The notes under the pieces are model-generated. The model did not search any database. It was not told where the DNA came from and worked only from the letters and a program-made list of their open reading frames with translations. 64,000 nt of DNA from positions 5,146,001 through 5,210,000 of the forward strand of contig CAVNZM010000010.1 in NCBI GenBank assembly GCA_963693365.1, written 5' to 3'. A program made the position numbers and the translations under genes. This stretch comes from Amoebidium appalachense (Eukaryota > Ichthyosporea). Shown piece by piece: positions 46,560 through 63,892 of the stretch (within the stretch, counting starts at the first letter, position 1; each line of letters starts with the position of its first letter).

Positions 46560-49521
46560 ATGCCATCTTACTTGAGCAGTATGGCTCCTCTTTGGGTTCT
46601 CGCACTGTGCTTCATCGTCCTCGGCAATGTTGATGCTGCCTGCCCTGATGCGTCTACTCTCCAACACCTTGCCTTCACGGAATACTACGTCAAAGATGGG
46701 CAGGTGCTGCAGTTGGAAATGTGTAACCTCCTATCTGCAACAGACCCCGCCAACCCGTTCACGTTTGATCCCGACCCGACATCGCAAGATCCTTTTTCTC
46801 TCCTGCTAACCCCGACTTCTCCGGGGTCCGGCCCGAACAATCTTGATCTGTCAAACCTCCTTCAAGATATATCCTCCCCCATAACACTGCAGAATTCAGA
46901 ATGTGTGACGTTTAAGGACTTTGATTACATTAAATACGGAAGTGCCATCATTGACCTCAAGGATAGCAGCCTCATCGAGTTTCAGTGCACCCCTAGTGGC
47001 TCTTCTACTGGCAACACTATTGCAGCCGGGGGACTTATAAACGACGGCGTCACTGGTTTCGTCGACTACAAGCAGGCACTTTGCGGGAATAACGAATACA
47101 CATACACACTAAGGCAAAAAGAGACCACTCCAATTCAAAATGGGCCAGCAACAATCTCGGCAGACTACTGGAACCTCTGTCCCGTTCTGGAAGGCGGATT
47201 GGGGAAACCACCCAGCCAGGAGGATCAGTGTAGCGCAGCCTACTGCTACGACATCCCGGATACAGAAACGGTACGTACACGTTCAATGTATCTACGATAC
47301 ATCCTGCTCGCCGGGTGGGTTTAAGTGTGGTTTGATAGACCTATGTGCACAATTGTTTCTGCACCATTCTCATAGTTGTGGCTGGCAAGTTAGAAACGTT
47401 TCACTGTGATCCTTATATTAATAAATCTGCTGATCGTATCACCCGATTCCCTCCCAGGTGTCTAGTACGATGACACAAACAGACACGGTCACCGAGACTG
47501 AATCAACCCTGGCTACGGTGAGCGACATCTTAACCGTGGCGTCAACGACAACTATTTCGTCCTCCACATTGTCCTCCTATACCGTCACCACCACAACCAA
47601 TCAAGACGAATCAACAACAATGACTGCAACCCTAGCAACCACAACTACCCAGGAGACCACCACCACAGTACATGTGACTGAAACAGCAACCATGTGGGTA
47701 ACAGACACAGTGTATTTTTCAGAAACTGACACTGCTACCACTACGTCTACTATCGACGAGACTTCCACCACCGATATTACTGTCACAACAACCGAAACTA
47801 CACAAGAAACGGCTACTGATACAGCAACTGAGGACGAGACAGGTATATACTGTAACAGCTATTCGTGTACTTAGTAAATCAATATCATTGAAGTTGTGTA
47901 GCCTGTGCGTACTGCTATGAAGGTTTCTAAATGCATGTCTTCAAGCTAAGATTCATTTCTTTTCTCGACATACCAATATCTTTATGCAGTGTATGTGTTC
48001 CCCCTAGCCCAAGGGCCACTGATTGGGTCTATGTTCGAACATGCGCTTTGTACACATCAGCTCACACATTAACGAGACCGTACGACGCACAATGATAGAA
48101 TATAGGATGGAAACATTGTCATGCTGTTTCCACAATGTTCCCGCACCAGCTAAATGTGGCAATAACCATTGGTGTTTGGGGTCATGCAGTTACGGAGACG
48201 GAGTACGCCACCATTCCCGACACGACAACGGAGACCGCCACCCAGACTGACACAGAAACCGCCACCTTCACGGCCACCGAGACCGAGGAAACGACGGAGG
48301 TGACTGAAACAACCATCGAAGAGACCACCACAGAGCTGACGACTATTGTAGAAACCGAACAAGATACAACCGTGGTTACAGGTAAAACTTTACGACCCTT
48401 GCAAGCCGTTTCTGCACGTGCTTCTGTTTTTGAATAGCTGGGTGCTATAGCTCAGGGCATAATGATAATGATTGGAATTTCTTAGCGACAGCACAAAATA
48501 TGCATGCTCCGTCTCGTCTGTTCATGATTTGAATGCTGGTAATGTGTGTACAGCAAGATTAATACCACTCGACTTTAGGCTATCGTAGATACATGCTTAC
48601 TTAGTAAGCTGACAGTATGCAACAACAACTTTATGTAGCTACAAATCTTGCAAAGTCCTGCGCATTTTACCTGACAACAAGCTGAATCTGCAGATACGTT
48701 CACTGACACTGAAACGACCATTGAAACGACGACCGAGGATGTGGTTGACATTACGACCGAAGTTAGTTCTGAGACAGACTACGCCACTGTGACAGAGGAC
48801 ACAACGGCTGTATATACTGAGGAAAGCACGGAGGTGGCAACAACTGAAACGGCAACTGTAACAGAGACCTCTACTTCATTGGAAGCGGGTGAGTATTGTC
48901 TACATAGCTCGATTGTTTCAATATGTGTAACATATGTAGTTTAATCCGACACCGTGATACCGAATGATGATATCATATTGATAGTATCAAACGGTACAGT
49001 AGTCGAAGCTATACTTAAACACGGTGTTCTTTCGTGTGCCATCAAATATCCATCCCCCCTACCATTACAACATCATGTACCCAGGCGACACCACAATATG
49101 GCCGTCAATATTGCAAGGCAAATTACAGTGCATGCATGGGATTTGTGCGGCAGTGTAGCTACATAGAGTGGATGAATACAATGTAAAACCAACTAATAAT
49201 ACCCTTTGTTCCCCAGGTGATACAACTACGGAGACGGTCACGGAGACAACAACGGTTGAATCTAGTGTCACAGAGCCCGTAGCGACAGAAACCAGCGTCA
49301 TTGTGCTTTCATCAACACATTCGGTGACGGTCACCACCACCCTTTCACGGCCAGTCACCATGACGCAAATCATCACACCCACACAGACAACCACCATCAC
49401 TACAAGCTACATTTCTGGTGTGGGCTATTCAGCGACCAGGTCTAGTGCAAGGACTGTGGCACCTTCAGCCGAGCACGTGGCTATCATCGTCTCTGTTGCA
49501 CTGCTTCTTCTGCTGCTGTAA
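46560..49521 (+). CDS. Threonine-rich, probably GPI-anchored surface protein
   Basis: Complete, five exons: 46560-47270, 47458-47842, 48190-48381, 48694-48888, 49217-49521; 595 residues. The start gives a signal peptide (MAPLWVLALCFIVLGNVDA then AC). A globular N-terminal part of about 200 residues with spaced cysteines (AACPD, EMCNLL, SECVTF, EFQCTP, ALCGNN, NLCPVL, DQCSAAYCYD) follows; I do not recognise its fold. The rest is Thr/Glu/Ser-rich (TETE, TTTT, TATVTET types), as in heavily O-glycosylated stalks. The C-terminus is short and hydrophobic (VAIIVSVALLLLLL-stop) after a small-residue, Ser-rich stretch, the form of a GPI-attachment signal. Introns 2-4 are all phase 1, and the stalk exons 3 and 4 are nearly equal in size (192 and 195 bases). 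Probably a cell-wall or coat glycoprotein. Unlike other genes here, its introns are almost free of homopolymer runs. Confidence 0.85.
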
Positions 49522-50578
49522 TTATATGTGTATGTCGTCTCCACCTCCGCGTATAATTAGATCAGACTAAGATTTAAACAGAAAAAAGTTAGAATTATTA
49601 TTTAGTCCTGCCATGTGATACAATAGCGGACTCAAGGCTAACCCATGTGGGTTTAAATGGTAACCCTTATCATACAAAGCTGATGCTGTAGGGCTTGTTC
49701 TGGTATCAGACATCTTACCACTCGGTGACCAATATGGTCAACAAACAAAAGTTAGATTTTCCTGTGAAATTTGCATACTTGGTGCACACTGTACAGTGGC
49801 ATCCAAGAACGTCTGTGTGAACAAGACTTCCCGTATCTGCACTGAAACAAAATTTTGAACGACATTGGTGCATGCACAGGCCACGATGAGGTACTAAAAT
49901 GCAGAGTTCTCCTGGGATGTTTGCCGCATTGATCCGCAAGTGGCCCGGGAACCGTGTGTGTGTGTTTGTGTGTATGTGTGTGTGTGTGTGTGTGTGTATG
50001 TGTGTATATGTCCGGTGGGGGTTGGGTAAACGGTGGGGAGACGAACGAAGGTAACTTGCACGATGTTCTCAGGAAAGAAAAGCCCTTGTGCGTTGCTGGA
50101 CGTGCTGCACACAGTACCAGCATGCAAGCTCATTCCCTACACACAGTCTTTTTTCTTTTCCTTTTTTTTTTTTTTTTTGTTTTCAAGTTAGCTATTTTTT
50201 GTTTTTTGTTTTTTTTGTGGTGGTGGAAGGGGGGGGGGGGGGGGGGGGGGGGGGGAGGGGGGGGGGGGAGGGGGGAAGGGTAGAGGGAGAGGAAGGTAAG
50301 GGAGGGGGGGGGGCCGGGGAGTGCAATAAAAAAGGAGGTAAGGGCAAGGAGAGAGCTGAAGGCACAGCAAGGTAGACAGGGAGAGAACACAAAGTTTGAG
50401 ATACAGACTGTAAGAGACTAAAAAGTCTAATAAGACATTCCGTATTTTTCCTCGAAGGAATAAAACCAGGTTAGGTAGGCTGCCTTAGGGAATAACGGAA
50501 AAAACGTCACGGGGTTTGCAGGCCCGTCTGCCAGCCTGCTACATAGCCCGAACACCTTGACCTGCACACACGCGCGCG

Positions 50579-50661
<83 letters not shown>

Positions 50662-50979
50662 GTACACGCACACGCCGTGACACACATGATACACACACAC
50701 ATCATGCACATGCGCACATGTGCCCATGCACGCACGCGCGCCAATACATAAATGCAAAGACAAAATGCTCACATGCACATGCACATGCACAAACATGCAC
50801 ACAATTGTAGCCATGCATTGCAGTCACGGGTACAAGAATACCATAGAGATACTCGGACATTAAAGGGCAACGAAACCTTTTGGGGTAATGCGGTATAGAG
50901 GGTGACATGGTGTTCCTTGCTTTTGCTTTACGGATTCTCTGATTGCGAGAGTTTGAACACTTAAATTCAAATACACACA

Positions 50980-51068
<89 letters not shown>

Positions 51069-52568
51069 TAACCACCCAAAGACCGCAGTGTTTGTACAAG
51101 ACAACACTTCACTGGTGGGTCGAGAGAGAGAAAGGTGTGTGTGTGTGGGGGGGGGGGGGGGGGGGGGGGGAGGGGGGGGGAGGATGGGTGGGTGTAGGGG
51201 GTGGGTTGCGGGATGTTGTGGGTTTTTTTTTGGGGGGGGGGGGGGGGGGGGGGGGGGAAGGACACGTGTAATCTAGGTTTGGCATTCTGCCGCCCCTAAC
51301 GAGTCAAATTACCATGAAAACCATTGGTTCGTGTCCAAAATAATCATTCGGTAGATGATGGCAAACAAGAAAGTATAATCTGTGGCCTAAAATGTTTTAC
51401 GGGGGAGAGGTCAGCTAGTCAGCCCTTAAATTGATTGGATTAGGAGATAGCCCCCCCTCCTCTCCCCCTCCCCCTTCCGCCCCCCCCCCCCCCCCCCCCC
51501 CTCTACTCTCCCTTCCTACGGCCTTTACGACGACATGATTTTTGTAGCCCACGGAACTGCCGCTCAGAGTCAAGAATTCAACGATATTGTTTGAGCAAAA
51601 GGGGAGCAGGCCGGAGGGGGATAGACATGTTTGTCATAGGAGCTGGTTTGGTGATATTATTTTTATAGAGTGACCAGGGATTGTTTAAGCCTTAGGGGAA
51701 AGGTGACGGAGAGGAAGGGGGTTGTGGGGAGAATGGGAAAAGGGGGGGGGGGGGGGGGGGGGGGGGGGGAGTAATGTTTTTTTCCTCCCCCTCCCCCCTC
51801 CCCCTCCCCTCCTCCCTCCTCCCCCCTCCCCCTCCCCTCCTCCCCCCCCCCCCCCCCCCCTTTTTTTTGGTCGGGGGAGGGGGGTGGGGGGGGAGGGGGG
51901 GGGGGGAGGAAGAGGCAGACAGAGAGAGAGTGAGGGGGTACGTAGCTACTAGGACACACAGAGGCCAACTGAAACTTTATGGGGAGGGGGGAGGGGGGGG
52001 GAGGGCTCCGAGGGGGACATTTAGAGGGAGAGAGGACTGATGTTCGTTTTTTGGGGGGTGGAGAAGGCGGGGGCGGGGGGAGGGGGGGGGGGGGGGGGGG
52101 GGGAGGGGGGGAGGGAGGGAGGGGGAAAGGGAAAGAGGCAGACAGAGAGAGGGAGGGGCACGTAGGAGGCACGTAGCTACTATCATCTGAAATTATGTTC
52201 TCATAGATATGTGTGTTTTTGTGGTGGTGGTGGTGGTGGTGGTGGTGGTGGGGGGGGGGGGGGGGGGAGGGGGGGGGGAGGGGGGGGGGGAGGGATGAAT
52301 GTAGTGTGTGTTGGGAAGAGTGAGGAGGGACTCCGAAGTGATAGGGTGGAACAGGAGGCCTAGGGGTGGGGGCACTGCTAGTTCTTGTTTTGTTCAAAAG
52401 GTGGTTTGTAATTTTGAATATGTTGTGGTAAACTTAAGGCTACGTTAGAAAGGCTGGACTTGATAAAAACTGGGTGTCGTGTTTTAATTAAGAAAGGGTC
52501 GGTGTGTGTGTGTCTGTGTGTGTGCAGTTTCTATGTGATTGCATCTGTTTGTGCTCGTGTGCACAAGC

Positions 52569-52634
<66 letters not shown>

Positions 52635-53898
52635 TGGTCGTGGTGGTGGTGTGTGTGTGTGTGTGCGTGTGTGTGTGAGTGTGGTGTGTGTGTGTGTGTG
52701 CGTGTGTGTGTGAGTGGTGGTGGTGGTGGGGGGTGGGGGGGGAAGGGGGGTACTTCACCCCCTTTTCCCCCTCAAAAACATGTTCGTATACGTTCATGCG
52801 GCAACATACGGCCGGCTTTTCATTCAAGTATACATAATTCCTGACACGCTACAAATGTTCATAGCTATGCTGTGTTGTGGCTGCCAGTTTAGACATGGAC
52901 TCTGCGCTAATTTCTAAGATACTTTACATTCATAATAAAAGGCCCCGCTAGGCACCATACGCATATTCCCATCCTCACTGTATTTTTCTGAAAGAACCCC
53001 CCCCCCCCCCCCCCCCCCCCCCCCACCAAAAAAAAAAAAAGAAGAAGAAGAAAAAAGAAAAGGAAAAAAAAGAAAGAAAGGAAGAAAGGAAGAAAGAAAA
53101 CATACACACAAAGAAAAATAGCTTTTATCACACATGTGCAAGGGGCTTTGTAACAAACAAGAATACTGCTCTCTAAGTAAGGCTAGTATCCACTAACATT
53201 CATCCATATTTGCATATTTCGTTTCCTACCTCTAAAGATCCTATTTTCTTGCATGCGGGACACTAAGAAAACTAGGCCGAGGAAGGATCTTAGAATACAT
53301 ACATCACACGCATATCGAGAATCCATAAATTAATCATTGGGGTTTGACTTCAAGTGGGCAGAAATATTTATAAAACATAAAAAAAAGTAGGAATATGGTG
53401 GTGCTAAAAGTTTTTGTTCCCCCCCCCCCCCCCCCCCCTTTTTTTTTTTTTGGGACATACGCAGAGCCACACAAGGCTTTCTTGGCAAAACAACAATATT
53501 TAACACTAAGGAATTGCAAACACGGCAGTAAGTTCACTCTCCAAAATACCACACCCTGGCATTCCAAAGACTCTTCTCTTTAAAAGCAAAGCAACAGTAA
53601 AACAAAACAGAACAGCAACAGCAACAGACGAGGCTAACTATTATTACAACAAGAAAACCAACACCTTATTAAAAAACACGAAAAGCTTGCGAAAGGGGTT
53701 TACAGCCGCTAATGATATATCATAATTTACAGATGCGTCATTGTGTGCATGTGTGTGTAGATACGGTCGTTATGTGTGACTGTGGTGTGTAAAGAAACAT
53801 GCCAGCCACTGTGCCTTAACACATTTAAATATACTCTACAAAACATAAACCATTCATTTCTTAAAACATAAAAACATTCAAGTTTTAGTAAAAGCCTT
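49522..53898. other. Intergenic, repeat-rich, no gene seen
   Basis: Holds imperfect (GT)n (49957-50008), T- and G-runs (50.15-50.28 kb), (CA)n at 50588-50657 and 50981-51066, G-runs (51.15, 51.23, 51.74, 52.08 and 52.25 kb), a C-run (51.48 kb), (TGG)n near 52220-52250, (GT)n at 52571-52710 and a C/A-run (52.99-53.04 kb). The unique parts (49.5-49.95, 51.3-51.5, 53.1-53.9 kb) contain no open frame with recognisable features. The last 300 bases are probably the 3' end of the Ras-like gene. Confidence 0.55.
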
Positions 53899-58515
<4,617 letters not shown>

Positions 58516-59730
58516 TCTTAGAATCTTTCCGATTCAAGATCGATGTTGGTGAAATGGCGAGAGCAAAAAAAGACAGTTGAAGTTACCGATTGACGTGGAT
58601 GCCCTTCCAGACGTGCGAGCCAAATGAACGCTGTGGCGGCTTTCCGACAATCATTTATGCCTATGGGTGTTTTATGGCCCCCGAATGAAAAATCCTCCTC
58701 GGTATAACGCGTGTCTAACAGAAGAAACAGAACACGTTATTTAATGGTGCCCTTATTTGACATTTGAAATGTAATGTGGCACTGATGATCAACCTCGACA
58801 GCTGATTACTCGGTTGAACAAAATCAAAAGCGATTACTGAAGTTAGCAGGGACAATGACTGAAGATCACACAATATACGCACTTATATTTCTTGTAAAAC
58901 GTACACACGCCTATCACGCAATACACACACGCACACACAACTTCACATGACGGGCTGTTTGCATGCGTACGCGCGCTGTTCTGTCGGCCTATGCGTGCCG
59001 CCGTGCGCGTCATTTTACCGCAAAGCGGTTGGAGAAAACTGAGCTCCCAACAAAATAAGATTGGAATTCGAGGGCGTTTTTGTGTCTACCAATCAAAGGC
59101 GTCCAAAGAAGGAAATAGAGCATCAACGCCAGTTCTAGATGATTGTTAACCAATCAAATGTATGCGTAATGAAGCGATGCGCACTGCACCAATCATTGAT
59201 GTTGTACTTATCCAAGAGAATCAAAAGGCCCTGTACGTGACTCGTGTATTTTTAGTCAATTTTTATCCAGAAAAATCTATTTTCAGCAGCGGCCCAGTGC
59301 TGAGTCTCTCCTTGTCTAAAAATAGGTTCGCTCAGTTTTGTTTTTTTTGAAGACTCTTGCCGAGGGCAAAAAAAAAAAGAAAAAAGAAAAAAAGGGTGAC
59401 GTCTTAAAACGAAGATAGATTGTTCCAAAGTTTAGTAACACAACAAGCACTTCTCTTGTGAGGGTCATCACCGTGCAGCAGCAACCTCTTATGTAAACTG
59501 AAAAGAAGTTCAGCTATTTTATACAAACCTTTAGATTCAGCGAAAGGAGGCCTAGGAGAAGACACAAGATCAGGTGTACTTCATAGTGGGTTGCCTTAAA
59601 TCTCGGCGTACCTAGTCACCAACTGTACATACTGTTTATACCAAAGGAACCAGCTCAGGCAAACAGACATAATACAGCCTCAGGTCATCATCTACAAAAC
59701 AGACTTCTGAATTGTTTAGCCACCAGGAGA
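58516..59730. other. Divergent promoter region between the Ras-like gene and LAMTOR2
   Basis: 1.2 kb of mostly unique DNA shared by two genes reading outward. It contains GATTGG at 59059 and CCAATCA at 59089, 59150 and 59189. A 62-codon frame at 59162-59350 is not supported. Confidence 0.6.
59059..59195. promoter_or_regulatory. CCAAT-box cluster (four sites)
   Basis: CCAATCA at 59089, 59150 and 59189 and an inverted GATTGG at 59059; centrally placed between divergent start codons at 58515 and 59731. Confidence 0.5.
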
Positions 59731-61263
59731 ATGGCGCAAGTAACAAGTAGTGCAGCAATGATCAAGCCCAGGGCTTTGGGCAATGTTCTTAAGCAGGCCA
59801 ACACGGGCGGTGTCTTCAACACTCTGTACGTGAACCCCTTTTTCTTCATTCACTTACCCATCACCCTCCCCTCCACTCCTATTTGCCTCCGTCTTTCCGA
59901 TCTCACTCCCTCTCTTCCTCGCTTACCCTTACACGATTGGGCTTGGTGCCCCACCGTTGCCAAATCGGTCACTCTTCTCTAAGATAAAAGCGCCTGAATC
60001 TCCATTGTTTCACACTGGGGTATGGTAATCAATCACATCATGGGGTGTGCGGTTTGAGTTTGGTGGGATTGCTGACACCTAAGCTGAGGGGTTCGAAAGA
60101 ACACGTTTCTTCCACTTTGCATGCTCCTTGGTTGTTGTCCTTCTCAACGATCTCCCACCTTCACCGACTCGGGGTTTGCTCTCTTTCCACGTCCCCCCCT
60201 TCCCTCCCCCCCCCCCCCCCCCCCCCTCCCCCCCCCCAACCCCCTCCCCTTTCAGAGGTACACATTTTTCGCTGCACTGCATTGGTTTGCACACACATCT
60301 TCACCGTTTTGCTCACCTTGCTTGCATAAGCAACCCTGCTCGTCTTTGACCAAGACGGGTTGACCCTCCCAAGTTCAGTTGATGCTGCTGTTTGAGTTGG
60401 AGAGTCGTATATACGCGGGCTAAGGGGTCGAAACTCAGACGCAATTGATGACTTGGGCCCTCCCTGAGGATGGGCTCTGCTTATGACGCATACTGTGCGC
60501 ATGGCTGATTGCATACTTGAATGTTTGCCTTTGCATGTGTCCTTCGTGTATGCGTACTTCGTACCGTGTTCCGCATCCAACCCCCCCCCCCCCCCCCCCC
60601 CCCCACCCCCTCAAACCCCCCCACCCCCTCCCCCCGCCCTCCGTGGCCCCCGTGCTGCCCCTCCGCCTCCAACCCCTCCCTTCCCCCTTCGGCTTCAAGT
60701 AAAGCAGTGTCTGCGGTCTTTATGTAAGCGAAGGGAATGGTTCTAAACTTGGTGACTGTGGATGATTCAGGCTCATGAGGATGGGCTTGGCTTCTCCCCC
60801 CCCCCCTCCCCCCCCCTCCCCCCTCCTCCCTCCCCCCCCTTGCCCGAACAACAGCCATTTCAGCACGCCCTGGCTCTTTTCATACTCTAATTGTAGACGA
60901 ACTAAAAGCCGGGGGGCAAAATACGTGATAGAATAATGCATTCACATACTCTATATCAAGGTTTTTGTGCCCTTACGGTGCCTCACCCGCAGGCTCTTGA
61001 GCCCAGAGGGGTCGCTGGTTGCCTACTCAGGTGACCAGACTGGGGACAAGGATGCCAAGGTGACGGCAGCCATTGCCTTCCATATATGGCAGGCCTATTA
61101 CGCAAACGCACCGCCGTCGGTGAGGGGGGACGGGCCCAACTATGTGCTGGTTGACTGTGAGGTGGGGGGCCCAGCCTGTGGTCCTGTTGCTGTGTGGGGT
61201 CTTGTTAATTGCGTTTTTTTTTGTATTGGTCCATCAAGTGTATGGCTATTACACACGCACACC

Positions 61264-61344
<81 letters not shown>

Positions 61345-62079
61345 TTTTCTCTCTCCCCCTACCTCCTCTCCCTCCCTCCCTCCCTCCCCCCCCCCCTCCC
61401 CTCCCTCCCTCCCTCCCTCCCCCCTCCCCCTCCATCCCCCTCCCCCTCCCCCTCCCCCTTCCCGTCCCTCTCCCTCTCCCTCCGCCCCCCTCCCTCCCCC
61501 TCTCTTGCCCTCTTTCTCCCCCCCCTCCCCCCCCCCCTGCCCCTCCCCCTCCCCCTCCCCCTCTCCTTCTCCCTCTCCCACCCTTCCCCCCCCCCCCCCT
61601 CTCTCTCCCCTCTCTCCCTCCTTCTCTCTTTCTCTTTCTCCCTCCCTCCCTATACCTCCCTCTTCCCCCCCCCCCCCCCCCCCCCCCCTCCCCCTGGGCC
61701 CTTCCTGAGGATGGGCTCTGCTTATGACGCATACTGTGCGCATTGCTGATGTTGCATACTTGAATGTTTTCCTTTGCATGTGTCCTGCACCATGCTTCTC
61801 ATCGTGTATGTGTACTTCGTGACGTGTTCCGCATTCACCCCCCCCCCCCCCCCCCTCCCTCCCCCCATCCTCCTCCCCCCACCCCCGTATCCGCCTGAAT
61901 CGATTGAAGGAAAAAGGATCATGTCCCCCCCCCCCCCCCATCTTTCCTGTTTCTTGTTTTGCCCCGCTGCCTCCCCCCCCCCCCCCCCCCAAACACACAC
62001 ACACACACACCTCTACCCCATTATCCCATTATGTTTGGACTCTCTTCATGCCCTCATCTACCGTTCCCTCACCCCCTTA

Positions 62080-62125
<46 letters not shown>

Positions 62126-63410
62126 TTCTCCCCTTTCTTCCTCCACAGGTGAAGCTTGGTACAGTAAATTGCCTAAACAGGCCCACCTTTCGCACCATGT
62201 ACGAGCGGTCACTAAAGAACTATAGAAGTATACTATACGAAAAATATTAAAAATCACTATAAACTAGAAAACTGTTATATCTTTTATTCTACTAAGCATG
62301 TATATATATAAAGTTGAATATAAATATGGTTTTTTTGCTTGCGACGCCGATGATGAACTCTCACGGTAAATTTTTGATCTGGGGTAATTAGGCCCACCCC
62401 AGCGGGAATCGGTCAGATTCGGCCAACTTGGCAGTCCGGATTCCTCAGTCTTGAAAAAAGTTGGCAAAACGTTTTTGTAAGCGGTGTCGCTCTCATATTT
62501 TTCGCAGCGCAAGCGCTTTCTTAGTATCGCTAGAAAGGCAAGGAAAAATGCTTCCTGAGGTACCCTGCACTTGAGGCTAGCGTGATTCCTGCGATACTTA
62601 ACGATTAAATTCCAAAGGTGGGCCGAATTAACACGCGGGCCTGCTTAGGCAGTTTACTGTACTTGGTACTGTGAGTCATATTCTTACCCACTTAGCCCTT
62701 CCCCCCCCCCCCCCCCCCCCCCCCCTCTCCCGCCCAAACACACGCACGCACGCGCACACGCCCACACACACTCAACTCACTCACACTCACTCACTCACTC
62801 ACCCACTCATGTACTCATTCACTCACTCACGCACACACTCTCATACACTCACTCACACTCGCTCACTCACTCCCCGGGAGTCTTTCCCCCCCTCCCCCCC
62901 TCCCCCCCCCCCCCCCCCCCCCCCCCCCCGATGCTGTCTGAGTTGGAGCGTCGTATATACGCGGGCTAAGGGGTCGAAACTCAGACGCAATTGATGACTT
63001 GGGCCCTCCCTGAGGATGGGCTCTGCTTATGACGCATACTGTGCGCATGGCTGATGCTGCATAGTTGAATGTTTGCCTTTGCATGTGTCCTGCACCATGC
63101 TTCTCATCGTGTATGCGTACTTCGTACTGTGTTCCGCATTCAAACCCCCCCCCCCCCCGCCTTCTCGTAACTCCATCCGTCCCCCCTCCCTCCACATCAC
63201 CCTTCCCTTCACATCAACAACCACCGCCGCTTATTTCACCACCCTCCCCACCGTCCTCTTTTCCTTCAAGCATATGACGAACACTTATCTACCAACAGGA
63301 GGGTAAAGTGGTTGTGACCCGAGTTAGCAAGCTGCTGCTGTGTCTGTATGCTGACAAGACGGTTAATGGCGGTATGCTCAAGGCAAAGGTATGTGCAAAC
63401 ATCCCCCAAC

Positions 63411-63504
<94 letters not shown>

Positions 63505-63555
63505 ACACACACACACGACCCACCCGCAAAGAAAAACGAAGGCGGGTGGGGGGGA

Positions 63556-63587
<32 letters not shown>

Positions 63588-63855
63588 AGGGCGAGAGAGA
63601 AAAAGAGGGGGAGACGAGGGCAGGGTGCACGTGATGATTTTATGGCATGCACTCGTGCGCACATGCAAATGTTCATTGATACCCTTACACATGCACGAGC
63701 ACATACAACCCAGGACTTATATTGCTTGGACACAGAGAAGAAACACCCGCTGGTACATACACATGCACGTTCATGTACACACATCAATGTTCACGTACAG
63801 GCATAGGCACGCGCACACACGCTAAATTACAGATGCATACACTAACACACACAAT

Positions 63856-63892
<37 letters not shown>

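Noticed and set aside
62938-63144. tRNA-derived SINE reading of the dispersed repeat
   Set aside because: GGGGTCGAAACTC resembles a B-box but no A-box at the right distance and no tRNA fold could be made out.
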